The notes under the pieces were generated by a model that ran no database searches, had not been told where the DNA came from, and saw nothing but the letters and a program-made list of their open reading frames with translations. DNA of 27,880 nucleotides from an uncultured Clostridium sp. (lineage in GTDB: Bacteria > Bacillota > Clostridia > Lachnospirales > Lachnospiraceae). A program made the position numbers and the translations under genes. The stretch spans positions 1 to 27,880 of the forward strand of contig UQTA01000039.1 of the NCBI GenBank assembly GCA_900543885.1, read 5' to 3'. Positions 15,368 through 22,550 of the stretch are shown piece after piece (position 1 is the stretch's first letter; each line of letters opens with the position of its first letter).

Positions 15368-16241
15368 AACCTGCCACCTCCGTTTCACTGATAAATATTT
15401 CCTCCAGGGAAAGAGGAATACACTCGAAAAATACAGGCTCGTACTGGTTCATGATTCTTTCTGCTTCCTGCCTGGTTCCCCTCACTGTCAGGGTAAGAAG
15501 CTTTCCTCTTCTCTCGGCAGACAAAATCTGAAGATCTTTTAAATCCTCTGCCCTCATTCCTTCTTTTAAGACGCACTGGATCTTGTGGATATTTAGCTTC
15601 ATATCATCCAAATCCTTAGAAAGAAGGATTCCTCCTTTGTGCAGCAATCCCACATGATCACAGATATCTTCCAGTTCCCGAAGATTGTGGGATGCGATTA
15701 CAGGCGTCATATTCCGGTCTTCAATCTCTGCTGCAAAAATACTCTTTACTGCCTGGCGCATCACCGGATCAAGACCGTCAAAGGTTTCATCGCAGAACAG
15801 ATAATCTGTATTAGAGCAAATGCCTAAAAGCACCGATACCTGTTTTTTCATGCCCTTAGAAAAAGTATGGATCTTTCGCTTCTCATCCAGTCCGAAATTC
15901 CCCATCAGTTTATGGAACCGTGATCGATCAAAATGCTCATAAACTGCACTGTAATATTCCATCATATCAAGAGGTGAAGCATTACTGAAAAAATGAGCAT
16001 CATCCGGGATATAGAAAAACTTCTTCTTTGCTTTTATATTTTCAAAAACTTCTTCTCCATCTATGATCACATGTCCTTCATCTGCTTTAAGGATTCCGGC
16101 AGCTAAACGCAGGAATGTGGATTTACCAGCTCCATTGGTTCCAATAAGACCAAATACAGATCCGCTTTTAATCTCTGCATTAATATGATCCACAGCAACC
16201 AGATCATCAAATCTTTTTGTCAGATTCATTGCCTGCAGCAT
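15342..16241 (-). CDS. ABC transporter ATP-binding protein
   Basis: A 299-aa nucleotide-binding subunit. Walker A is GTNGAGKST (34-42), the signature region is FSKGMKKQVSVL (127-138; the usual LSGGQ is changed to FSKGM), Walker B is YLFCDE with Glu152, and the switch His is His185 (ASHNLREL). The C-terminal 90 residues are a small domain typical of ABC-2 exporter ATPases of the YtrB/BcrA kind. AAAGGAGG sits 8 nt before the ATG at 16239-16241. The gene overlaps gntR by 35 nt and the permease gene by 26 nt, indicating tight co-expression. Such GntR-linked transporters often respond to wall-active agents, but nothing here identifies the substrate. Confidence 0.95.
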   Translation of the reverse strand: MLQAMNLTKRFDDLVAVDHINAEIKSGSVFGLIGTNGAGKSTFLRLAAGILKADEGHVIIDGEEVFENIKAKKKFFYIPDDAHFFSNASPLDMMEYYSAVYEHFDRSRFHKLMGNFGLDEKRKIHTFSKGMKKQVSVLLGICSNTDYLFCDETFDGLDPVMRQAVKSIFAAEIEDRNMTPVIASHNLRELEDICDHVGLLHKGGILLSKDLDDMKLNIHKIQCVLKEGMRAEDLKDLQILSAERRGKLLTLTVRGTRQEAERIMNQYEPVFFECIPLSLEEIFISETEVAGYDIRKLIF

Positions 16242-16608
16242 CTGTTTTGCCTCCTTTCCTTTCTTCTAACATATTTATCATGTCCTGATAATTTACTCCA
16301 ATGCGAAGCCCTTCTTCTATGGCTGTATCAAACTGCTTCTCCCAGTCTTTTCGTATTCCGTCTGCCAGTCTTTTTCCGTCTGCTACAAAACTTCCTTTTC
16401 CCTGAATCGAATAAATATATCCCTGGCGCTCTAATTCCGCATAAGCTCTCTGGATCGTATTGGGATTAATAGAAAGCTCTGTTGCCATGTTACGCACGGA
16501 AGGAAGTCGGCTGTCTGGCGGCAATACACCGGTAAACATCAGTTCTTCCAGTTTTTCTGTCACCTGTTCATACAGCGGACGCCGATCCCTGTAATCCAGC
16601 ACGATCAT
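16207..16608 (-). CDS. GntR-family transcriptional regulator, YtrA type
   Basis: A 133-aa repressor-like protein. The winged helix-turn-helix occupies about residues 8-76 (PLYEQVTEKLEELMFTGVL, then LPSVRNMATELSINPNTIQRAY, given as two adjoining blocks, and GSFVAD wing). The remaining 55 residues form a short helical tail, as in the YtrA subfamily, which has no large effector domain. GGAG lies 9 nt before the ATG. It is the first gene of an overlapping set with the ATPase and permease, and repeat sequences matching an operator lie just upstream, so it most likely represses its own operon. Confidence 0.93.
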   Translation of the reverse strand: MIVLDYRDRRPLYEQVTEKLEELMFTGVLPPDSRLPSVRNMATELSINPNTIQRAYAELERQGYIYSIQGKGSFVADGKRLADGIRKDWEKQFDTAIEEGLRIGVNYQDMINMLEERKGGKTDAAGNESDKKI

Positions 16609-16663
16609 GTCCTGTCTCTCCTTTCTTTCTGTCTGTCCATTTAAGCAATGTTATAACTATTTT

Positions 16664-16715
16664 ACTGTACTAATTGTATCAACTGTACTAATCTTATTAA
16701 TACAGTTATGATACA
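16664..16715. promoter_or_regulatory. Probable GntR operator with direct and inverted repeats
   Basis: ACTGTACTAAT occurs twice on the plus strand (16664-16674 and 16682-16692), 18 bp apart. The second copy is the left arm of a palindrome centred on 16693-16695: AACTGTACTAAT (16681-16692), CTT, ATTAATACAGTT (16696-16707), with 11 of 12 positions paired. A further GTATC/GATAC pair lies just outside. A minus-strand TTGATA (16677-16682) could be the -35 of the gntR operon, but no good -10 is seen at the right distance. The repeats sit 56-107 nt upstream of the gntR ATG, where an autoregulatory site is expected. Confidence 0.6.
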
Positions 16716-16812
16716 CTTAAGATAACAGCATCTGACAATTTCTACAAGAGTATTTTTTCTTAAGAATCTATTACAATAACACAGTTTAGCTCTGTATGCC
16801 GTAAGCGGACAA

Positions 16813-16864
16813 AAAATATCGCCTGTACAGCCCACTTTTCATAGCACTGTACAGACGATATTTT
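16813..16864 (-). terminator. Rho-independent terminator after the YhcH-family gene (bidirectional)
   Basis: Arms AAAATATCGCCTGTACAG (16813-16830) and CTGTACAGACGATATTTT (16847-16864) pair at 17 of 18 positions around a 16-nt loop. On the minus strand the stem is followed by further T residues, 63 nt after the stop codon of the YhcH-family gene. The stretch between this hairpin and the operator (16716-16812) is AT-rich and shows nothing else. Confidence 0.8.
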
Positions 16865-16926
16865 CCGTAAACGTATCTTGTTTTATTTACTTTTCCCAGA
16901 GTTACCAAAAGATCGGCAGATAAGGA

Positions 16927-17391
16927 TTAATCTTCCTTGATCTTAACGATAACTTTCTTAATAGGTGCCGGAGCGCCGTTAGCTGCCTTCGGCTTATGTG
17001 CATCCCATGGATTAAAGATGAGATACTGACCTGCTTTTACAACTACCTGAAGACCATCTGTGGTATTCTCGAAGAATACTACGTCCTTATCTGGATTATA
17101 AGGAGTTTTTACAGTCATTTCGTGTGCAGGAGCATAGGTCATAACCTCACTTCCCTCGATCACGTACTGAATATCCGTATAATGCTCATGTGCCTCATAC
17201 TTTGCTTCTTCCCACGGAATAGTGGTGTAAGCGCTGACATTTGCATATACATCTTTTCCGTCGATCTCATACTTTCCAGGCTCTAATGCTGCAAGATCGG
17301 TATTCTTTAAGAAATCTACTGCTTTTGCATATCTTCCTTCAATACCTAAGTTTCTGTAAAAGTCCAAATTCTGTTTTTCATCAAAAATCAC
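16927..17391 (-). CDS. YhcH/YjgK/YiaL family protein (EbgC-like cupin)
   Basis: A 154-aa single-domain beta-barrel protein of the YhcH/YjgK/YiaL (DUF386) family, members of which are linked to sialic acid or other sugar catabolism and to the beta subunit of the Ebg galactosidase. Metal-site type residues are visible in EAHEHYTDIQYVI (about 67-79) and in FNPWDAHKPK near residue 131, and the family length is normal. The start is a GTG (17389-17391) with AAGGAG 9 nt upstream. It stands alone between a terminator and the SleB-like gene, with no sugar pathway genes beside it, so its substrate cannot be inferred. Upstream, TATCAGTA is repeated at 17441-17448 and 17457-17464, a possible but unproven control site. 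Confidence 0.88.
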   Translation of the reverse strand: MIFDEKQNLDFYRNLGIEGRYAKAVDFLKNTDLAALEPGKYEIDGKDVYANVSAYTTIPWEEAKYEAHEHYTDIQYVIEGSEVMTYAPAHEMTVKTPYNPDKDVVFFENTTDGLQVVVKAGQYLIFNPWDAHKPKAANGAPAPIKKVIVKIKED

Positions 17392-17504
17392 GGTCTTTTT
17401 CTCCTTTGGATTGTTATTGACAGTTTTATTGATATTTTTCTATCAGTACCTGTCTGTATCAGTATACACCCAAAGCAGTCTGAAACTCAATCCCTTTCTT
17501 ACAG

Positions 17505-18347
17505 CTATTTAAAAAATTCGTGACCTCCGTGTGCAAAAAGATAGGTTAGTCTGGAATCAAACCAGCCAGCTTTTCTGCCGGAAGCTTTTCTGTTCATAAA
17601 ATATAATGCACCGTTTGAATAATCTTCTCCATCCAGCGCACGGTCAACACACCGGATGGTTTCAGCTGTCACTTTGACAGAATTGATCCTGCCGTTGGAT
17701 ACCGGCTGGAACTGGGAAGACTGATATACAACCGATTTTACATTTCCAGGAAACTTTCCTGAAAGAACACGGTTAATGATCACATCTGCCACCAGGATCT
17801 TTCCCTTCTCATCACATACGCCGGCCTCTGCCTGCACAATGCGAAGCAGCACCTGATAATCTTCATCAGACACCTTGATCCTTCTGGCAGCTCTTCGTTC
17901 TTCCTCTGCTTTCCGTCTTGCCTCAGCTTCTTCTTTTTCTTTTAATATCTGTTTCTGAAGCGCTTCTATTTCTATCTGCGCATCTGCCTGTCTGCGCTGT
18001 CTGTCCCGGACATCTTTCTCCAACAGCGCACCAGCAAGATGCTGACCTTCACTGCCTGTGTTCAAAAGTCCGAATTGTATTTTTGCTTCTGTAACAAAAC
18101 TGCTTCCTTCAAAGAGCGCCTCTGTCTCCGGCTCCTCATCTGCTTCCAGAGATTCCACGGTCCTTGGTGCCGCCATCGCATTCTTTCCGCCTCCGCCAAA
18201 TCCATTGGCTGAAAAAGCAACTACTGCGATCACTACGGCTCCTGACATAAGGACAGAAGACGAACGATAATGATTCTTTGTCACCTTAATGGAAATAGAA
18301 CGGACAAACATCATCACCGACTGAAGGAATGAATGCCATGTAAGCAT
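17505..18347 (-). CDS. SleB-like cell wall hydrolase with membrane anchor and coiled coil
   Basis: A 280-aa protein with a short N-terminal cytoplasmic segment, one membrane helix (about 33-49, SVLMSGAVVIAVVAFSA), a charged coiled-coil region (about 110-156, rich in Glu, Arg, Lys and Ala) and a C-terminal hydrolase domain (about 158-280). The domain has LLRIVQAEAGVCDEKGKIL with the likely catalytic Glu174, then VADVIINRVLSGKFP and QSSQFQPV, which match the SleB/CwlJ family of lytic transglycosylase-like enzymes. GAGGAG lies 5 nt before the ATG. Related proteins act in spore cortex breakdown, but membrane-anchored versions like this one are also found in vegetative clostridia. The gene has its own strong promoter and a structured leader. 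No hairpin terminator is visible in the 113 nt before the YhcH-family gene. Confidence 0.9.
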   Translation of the reverse strand: MLTWHSFLQSVMMFVRSISIKVTKNHYRSSSVLMSGAVVIAVVAFSANGFGGGGKNAMAAPRTVESLEADEEPETEALFEGSSFVTEAKIQFGLLNTGSEGQHLAGALLEKDVRDRQRRQADAQIEIEALQKQILKEKEEAEARRKAEEERRAARRIKVSDEDYQVLLRIVQAEAGVCDEKGKILVADVIINRVLSGKFPGNVKSVVYQSSQFQPVSNGRINSVKVTAETIRCVDRALDGEDYSNGALYFMNRKASGRKAGWFDSRLTYLFAHGGHEFFK

Positions 18348-18476
18348 ACATACTCCTCATATTCTTTCCCGAAGCGTACTGCTTCGTAAATCCGTTTCAG
18401 AGCGGTAAACTGCTTCCGCTCCCAAGTGCCATTGTGGGAACTATCTCCCACTTTATGCCTGTTTTTCTGGGATGTA
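18348..18476 (-). promoter_or_regulatory. Structured 5' leader of the SleB-like gene
   Basis: Read on the minus strand from the proposed start near 18476, the leader of about 128 nt holds three short perfect hairpins: GTGGGA/TCCCAC (18434-18451), AGCGG/CCGCT (18401-18420) and CGAAGC/GCTTCG (18370-18386). TCCCA near the 5' end could pair with TGGGA further on as an alternative fold. I compared it mentally with c-di-AMP, c-di-GMP and other riboswitches and found no match. Regulatory function is inference. Confidence 0.4.
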
Positions 18477-18482
18477 TGGGTA

Positions 18483-18511
18483 ATTATATGGGATTTGATC
18501 TTACACGTCAA
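18483..18511 (-). promoter_or_regulatory. Sigma-A promoter for the SleB-like gene
   Basis: On the minus strand TTGACG (18506-18511), a 17-nt spacer and TATAAT (18483-18488), about 136 nt upstream of the start codon. Confidence 0.8.
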
Positions 18512-18779
18512 CCTTTGCGTAACAAGTTTGTCATGTTTTAATTTGGGTTGGAAATATTTGTAAATTCTTTTGTGCTTTTTGTATACATTTTCTTCGTTTT
18601 TATCCTTATTAATGTCACATTCACGATTGTTCTTTTACATAATTATTACATCTTTGTTAAGATTTATTTTTGTTAATTTTTAAACTAATAATTTTCCCTG
18701 TTTTATGTAAACTTTTTGCAGGCGGAAATCCTTGTTTTTACGTAATTCTTTTTTTAATTTTCTCTCTGCGTTTTTTGTC
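18512..18779. other. AT-rich gene-free stretch upstream of the SleB-like promoter
   Basis: About 270 nt of strongly AT-rich DNA without a convincing gene on either strand. It contains runs of T and a Rex-like half-palindrome TTGTTAA-TTTT-TAAACTA (18670-18687). It may serve as an upstream element for the SleB-like promoter; nothing else can be supported. Confidence 0.4.
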
Positions 18780-18805
18780 AAAAAATGGGTTGATCCCCCA
18801 CTTTT
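18780..18805 (-). terminator. Second, weaker terminator beyond the rnf operon
   Basis: On the minus strand AAAAGTGGG and CCCATTTTT pair around a 7-nt loop with one mismatch, and the run of T residues follows directly. It lies about 30 nt beyond the main rnf terminator, so it looks like a back-up. Confidence 0.5.
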
Positions 18806-18837
18806 AACATTTCTGTAATTTTTATGCAAAGAATGTT

Positions 18838-18876
18838 AAAAAGCGCCCCAGACGATCTTTCCATCGTCCGGGGCAC
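18838..18876 (-). terminator. Rho-independent terminator of the rnf operon
   Basis: Arms at 18843-18856 and 18863-18876 (GCGCCCCAGACGAT with ATCGTCCGGGGCAC on the plus strand) form a GC-rich stem with a 6-nt loop. On the minus strand TTTTT (18838-18842) follows. It begins 18 nt after the rnfB stop codon. Confidence 0.92.
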
Positions 18877-18893
18877 TTATCAAATACATTTTA

Positions 18894-19685
18894 TTACAGA
18901 ATAACCTTTGCAGGACATTTTGCTGCACACTTGCCGCAATTTGTACACTTCTCATAATCAATAACTGCCAGGTTATTATCCATATGGATCGCATCAGATT
19001 CACACTGCTTAGTACATAAAGTACAGCCAATACAACCTGCCTGACATGCTGCCTTTACATCTTTGCCCTTGTCATGGCTGCTGCACTGTACCAGATGCTC
19101 TGCACTGTAAGGAACGATCTGGATCAGTCCCTTTGGACAGGTAGCAACACACTTACCGCAGGCTACACACTTTTCCTTGTCTACAACAGCTACGCCGTCT
19201 ACAACATGGATCGCGTCAAACTGACATGCTTTTACACAGGAGCCAAAACCAGTACAGCCATAGCTGCAGGCTTTAGGGCCGCCGGCAGGTACAACAGATG
19301 CCTTTGCGCAGTCCTCAATACCTTCGTAGTTATAAAGTGTCTTAACTTTATCGCAAGAACCTTTACAACGTACAAATGCAACTTTCTTCTCTGCTGCTCC
19401 GGCAGATACGCCAAGGATCGCAGCAATCTTCTCTCCTACAGGTGCTCCACCTACAGGACATGCATTTGCAGGAGCTTTTCCTTCTGCAATTGCCTTTGCT
19501 AATGCGTCACAGCCTGCGAAACCGCAGCCGCCACAGTTGTTTCCAGGAAGTTCCTCACGAATCGCTACTTCCTTTTCATCTACTTCTACCTTGAACTTTT
19601 CACCGAAAAGTCCAAGGCCGATTCCTACGATGATACCTACTACTGCAATAACTGCAGCAGCGATCAAAATTGCTGTCATATTCAT
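18894..19685 (-). CDS. rnfB: Rnf complex iron-sulphur subunit RnfB
   Basis: A 263-aa ferredoxin-accepting subunit of the ion-pumping ferredoxin:NAD+ oxidoreductase. One N-terminal membrane helix (about 4-26) is followed by a Fes-type cluster domain (Cys51, 54, 59, 76: NNCGGCGFAGCD and ANACPVGG). Four further [4Fe-4S] ferredoxin-type motifs follow: CSYGCTGFGSCVKAC (140-154), CVACGKCVATCP (173-184), CIGCTLCTKQC (218-228) and CTNCGKCAAKCP (247-258). It should face the cytoplasm and take electrons from reduced ferredoxin. GGAGGA precedes the ATG at 19683-19685. Last gene of rnfCDGEAB, followed by a strong terminator. Confidence 0.97.
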   Translation of the reverse strand: MNMTAILIAAAVIAVVGIIVGIGLGLFGEKFKVEVDEKEVAIREELPGNNCGGCGFAGCDALAKAIAEGKAPANACPVGGAPVGEKIAAILGVSAGAAEKKVAFVRCKGSCDKVKTLYNYEGIEDCAKASVVPAGGPKACSYGCTGFGSCVKACQFDAIHVVDGVAVVDKEKCVACGKCVATCPKGLIQIVPYSAEHLVQCSSHDKGKDVKAACQAGCIGCTLCTKQCESDAIHMDNNLAVIDYEKCTNCGKCAAKCPAKVIL

Positions 19686-19700
19686 CTTCGTCTCCTCCTT

Positions 19701-20276
19701 CTACAGTAATCCGGAAAATCCGAAAAATGCGATTGCCATAAGACCTGCAGTTACCAGTACAATAGGAGATCCCTGGAAGTTGTATGGGATATCATTTCCT
19801 TCAATACGCTCACGGATACCTGCAAGGAGTACGATAGAAACAGTGTAACCAACAGCAGTTGCAACACCGTTTACTACGCTCTGAGCGAAGTTATAACTAT
19901 TCTGTACGTTAGTAAGGGCAACACCTAACACTGCACAGTTTGTTGTGATCAGTGGAAGGAATACACCTAATGCATTGTACAGGGAAACCATACATTTCTT
20001 TAAGAACATTTCTACGATCTGTACCAGAGCCGCAATTACAAGGATAAAGACGATGGTCTTCAGATAATCCAGTCCTAATGGGTTCAGGACGAACTGATAG
20101 ATCAGACTTGCAACAACGGAAGCGATGGTGATAACGAAAATAACCGCACCGCCCATACCTGCTGCTGTCTCTACCTTTTTAGATACGCCGACGAAGGAAC
20201 AGATGCCTAAAAACTGGCTTAATACCACGTTGCTCACAAATGCGGAGCTAATGGCAATAACAAGTAACTCTTTCAT
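19701..20276 (-). CDS. rnfA: Rnf complex membrane subunit RnfA
   Basis: A 191-aa protein with six hydrophobic segments, homologous to RnfE and placed in inverted orientation to it in the complex. Conserved cysteines Cys26 (FLGICSFVG) and Cys114 (TTNCAVLGVAL) match the residues that hold the intramembrane iron-sulphur centre shared with RnfE in Rnf and Nqr structures. AGGAGG lies 9 nt before the ATG and overlaps the end of rnfE, 13 nt upstream. It carries electrons across the membrane, coupled to ion movement. Confidence 0.97.
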   Translation of the reverse strand: MKELLVIAISSAFVSNVVLSQFLGICSFVGVSKKVETAAGMGGAVIFVITIASVVASLIYQFVLNPLGLDYLKTIVFILVIAALVQIVEMFLKKCMVSLYNALGVFLPLITTNCAVLGVALTNVQNSYNFAQSVVNGVATAVGYTVSIVLLAGIRERIEGNDIPYNFQGSPIVLVTAGLMAIAFFGFSGLL

Positions 20277-20289
20277 CCGTTTCTACCTC

Positions 20290-20976
20290 CTATTCTTCCG
20301 TCTCTTCTTTTGCTTCTGCACAGCTTGCACAGTCACCGCAGCAAGCCTTCTTAGCTTTCTTGCCCTTAGCAGAACCATTGGTCGCACATGGCATCTTTAA
20401 CTTGTTCTGTAATGCAGTTAAGCATGCCAGGACAAAGAATGCACCAGGTGCCAGGATAAAGATGGAGATAGGCTGATAGGAAGCAGGCATAATGGTTACA
20501 CCAAAGATAGAACCTGCACCTAAGATTTCACGAACAGCACCGATGCAAACAAGGGCGAATGTAAATCCAAGTCCCATGCCTGCTCCGTCAAATGCGGAAA
20601 CAACAGGGCTGTTCTTCATAGCAAATGCCTCTGCACGGCCTAAGATGATACAGTTTACAACGATCAGAGGAATATAAATACCCAGTGCGCTGTAAAGAGA
20701 TGGTGTAAAGCCTTCCATCAGCATGTCTACGATGGTTACCAGAGAAGCTACGATTACGATCTCTCCTGGAAGACGTACTCTTCCCGGAATGATGCTTCTC
20801 ATTAATGAAATAATAAAGTTTGCTGCGATCAGTACCACGGTAGAAGAAAGTCCCATACCAAGACCGTTCATAGCAGATGTAGTAACAGCCAGTGTAGGAC
20901 ACAGACCTAACATCTGAACGAAGATAGGATTTTCTTTCCAGATACCATTATAAAGACGTTCTGTATACTTGTTCAT
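20290..20976 (-). CDS. rnfE: Rnf complex membrane subunit RnfE, with Cys-rich C-terminal tail
   Basis: A 228-aa six-helix membrane protein, partner of RnfA. The cluster cysteines are Cys26 (LGLCPTLAVT) and Cys109 (VVNCIILGRAEA). The core ends near residue 194; the last 34 residues (20290-20394) are hydrophilic, Lys-rich and Cys-rich, with CCGDCASC and a further PCAT, then an acidic end. This tail is beyond the normal core length and might bind metal or a cluster, which is inference. AGGAGG precedes the ATG at 20974-20976. The gene is 12 nt downstream of rnfG. Confidence 0.96.
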   Translation of the reverse strand: MNKYTERLYNGIWKENPIFVQMLGLCPTLAVTTSAMNGLGMGLSSTVVLIAANFIISLMRSIIPGRVRLPGEIVIVASLVTIVDMLMEGFTPSLYSALGIYIPLIVVNCIILGRAEAFAMKNSPVVSAFDGAGMGLGFTFALVCIGAVREILGAGSIFGVTIMPASYQPISIFILAPGAFFVLACLTALQNKLKMPCATNGSAKGKKAKKACCGDCASCAEAKEETEE

Positions 20977-20988
20977 TTCTTACACCTC

Positions 20989-21597
20989 CTACTTTCCAAC
21001 GCAGTTTTCCACAAAGTAAATAGCTGCATTTGTGGCACCGGTTACTGCCTTGGAAGTATAGGTAGCACCGCTGATAGCCTGAACCTGGTTGTCAGCTGTT
21101 GCGTCTGTCTTTGTTACTTCCAGTTTCTGTGCTTTCATTCCGTTAAACTGATCCTTGAAAGTTGGCTCTTTTGCTTTCATACCAAGACCAGGAGTCTCGC
21201 TGATGCTTAAGAAACCAAGACCTGTCAGATTTCCCTCAGAAGTGATACCTACAGAGATCTGTACCAGGCCATTGTAACCTTCTGTAGAACTTGCTGTGAT
21301 CAGATAACCAAGAACAGAACCATCTTCTGCTTCTGCAACCTGTGCATCATCAACAGATACATTGCCAAAGCCCTGAGCTAAGATCTCATCTGCAGATGCT
21401 GCTACTGCTGCTGTCAGCTCATCTGTCTGCTCAAATTTTGCTGCTTCCGGAAATACTTCCTTATAAGTTTTGGTAGCTGCTGCCAGCTGTGCATTTGCAA
21501 TAGGCTCTAAAGTCACTTCATGAACTGCACCCAGGCAAAATCCTGCGATCAAAGTGATAACAAACAGGATAGCTGCGTCTTTTAAAATTCCTTTCAT
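20989..21597 (-). CDS. rnfG: Rnf complex flavoprotein subunit RnfG
   Basis: A 202-aa subunit with one N-terminal membrane helix (about 8-26) and an extracytoplasmic FMN-binding domain. AISGATYTSKAV (174-185) holds the Thr (Thr179) expected to carry FMN through a phosphoester bond made by an ApbE transferase; the position that is Asp in the general flavinylation motif Dxx(S/T)GAT is Gln here. GLGM at about 137-140 (ETPGLGMKAKEP) is also typical. The start overlaps the rnfD stop as ATGA, and AAAGGAGG lies upstream inside rnfD. No apbE gene is in the window. Confidence 0.96.
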   Translation of the reverse strand: MKGILKDAAILFVITLIAGFCLGAVHEVTLEPIANAQLAAATKTYKEVFPEAAKFEQTDELTAAVAASADEILAQGFGNVSVDDAQVAEAEDGSVLGYLITASSTEGYNGLVQISVGITSEGNLTGLGFLSISETPGLGMKAKEPTFKDQFNGMKAQKLEVTKTDATADNQVQAISGATYTSKAVTGATNAAIYFVENCVGK

Positions 21598-22535
21598 GCC
21601 TTCTTTGCCTCCTTTCCAAATGCTTTTGGAAGGGTTACACGTTCGATCATCGGTACAAACAGGTTGCTTAAGATGATCGCATAGGAAACACCTTCAGGAG
21701 AAGCACCCCACAGACGGAAGATACCGGTTAAAAGTCCTAAAACAACACCGAATACGATCTGTCCCATTGGAGTGATCGGGCTGGTCACATAATCAGTTGC
21801 CATAAAGAAAGCACCAAAGATCAGACCACCGCCGCATACCTGGCAGAGTACATAATTTACATCAAAACCACCAAAGATAAATACAAATACTGCAACCGTT
21901 CCAATATAGATCACCGGAATTCTCCAGGAGATAACTTTACGGACTAACAGATAGATACCGCCGATCAGAAGAGCGATGGTGGAAACCTCACCAATGGTAC
22001 CTGGAATGCGTCCGATAAACATGGATGCCAGATCTACACTCTGTCCGGCACGCATAGCTGCCAGAGGAGTTGCTCCGGAAACACTGTCAAATCCCAGTCT
22101 TGCAGATGAGAAATTGTTCATCATGCCTGCAAAAGAAATTAACAGGAAGCATCTTGCAGCCAGAGCCGGGTTCATAAAGTTCTGTCCCAGTCCGCCGTAA
22201 AGCTGCTTTACAACAATAATAGCAAAGATACCGCCCAGTGCAGGTACCCATACAGGGATCTGAGGAGGCATGTTCAGTGCCAGGATCATACCTGTAACAA
22301 GAGCACTTCCGTCTGCAATGGTGATCGGCTTATGCATCAGTTTTTCGTAAACATATTCACTTGCCACACAAACTGCTGATGTGATTAAAAGTACAAGCAG
22401 TGCGTGAAAGCCAAAGTTATATACACCGAAAGCTGCTGCCGGGATCATGGCGATCACTACATCCAGCATCAGGTTCTGTGTATTCACACTGCATCTCACA
22501 TGAGGAGATGAAGATACGTTTAATAATTTATTCAT
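21594..22535 (-). CDS. rnfD: Rnf complex membrane flavoprotein subunit RnfD
   Basis: A 313-aa protein with about nine or ten hydrophobic segments, related to NqrB. The covalent FMN site is DSVSGATPLA (150-159) with Thr156 as acceptor, a perfect Dxx(S/T)GAT motif. GGLGQNFMNPALAARCFLL (about 114-132) and GGFDVNYVLCQVCGGGLIFG near residue 230 are family features. AGGAGG lies 11 nt before the ATG and overlaps the rnfC stop codon region. It is the central membrane part of the ion path. Confidence 0.97.
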   Translation of the reverse strand: MNKLLNVSSSPHVRCSVNTQNLMLDVVIAMIPAAAFGVYNFGFHALLVLLITSAVCVASEYVYEKLMHKPITIADGSALVTGMILALNMPPQIPVWVPALGGIFAIIVVKQLYGGLGQNFMNPALAARCFLLISFAGMMNNFSSARLGFDSVSGATPLAAMRAGQSVDLASMFIGRIPGTIGEVSTIALLIGGIYLLVRKVISWRIPVIYIGTVAVFVFIFGGFDVNYVLCQVCGGGLIFGAFFMATDYVTSPITPMGQIVFGVVLGLLTGIFRLWGASPEGVSYAIILSNLFVPMIERVTLPKAFGKEAKKA

Positions 22536-22550
22536 AGCTTTTGTCCCCTC

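Noticed and set aside
17419..17445. Plus-strand TTGACA with TATCAG as a promoter
   Set aside because: Poor -10 and no plus-strand gene downstream; it points into the SleB-like gene's antisense strand.
18421..18451. MraZ-type repeats (GTGGGAG) in the SleB-like leader
   Set aside because: Only one full copy plus one degenerate copy, with the wrong spacing; MraZ operators need several evenly spaced repeats.
19074..19502. 142-codon plus-strand open frame opposite rnfB
   Set aside because: Antisense shadow rich in Cys and Tyr produced by the complementary strand of cluster-binding codons.
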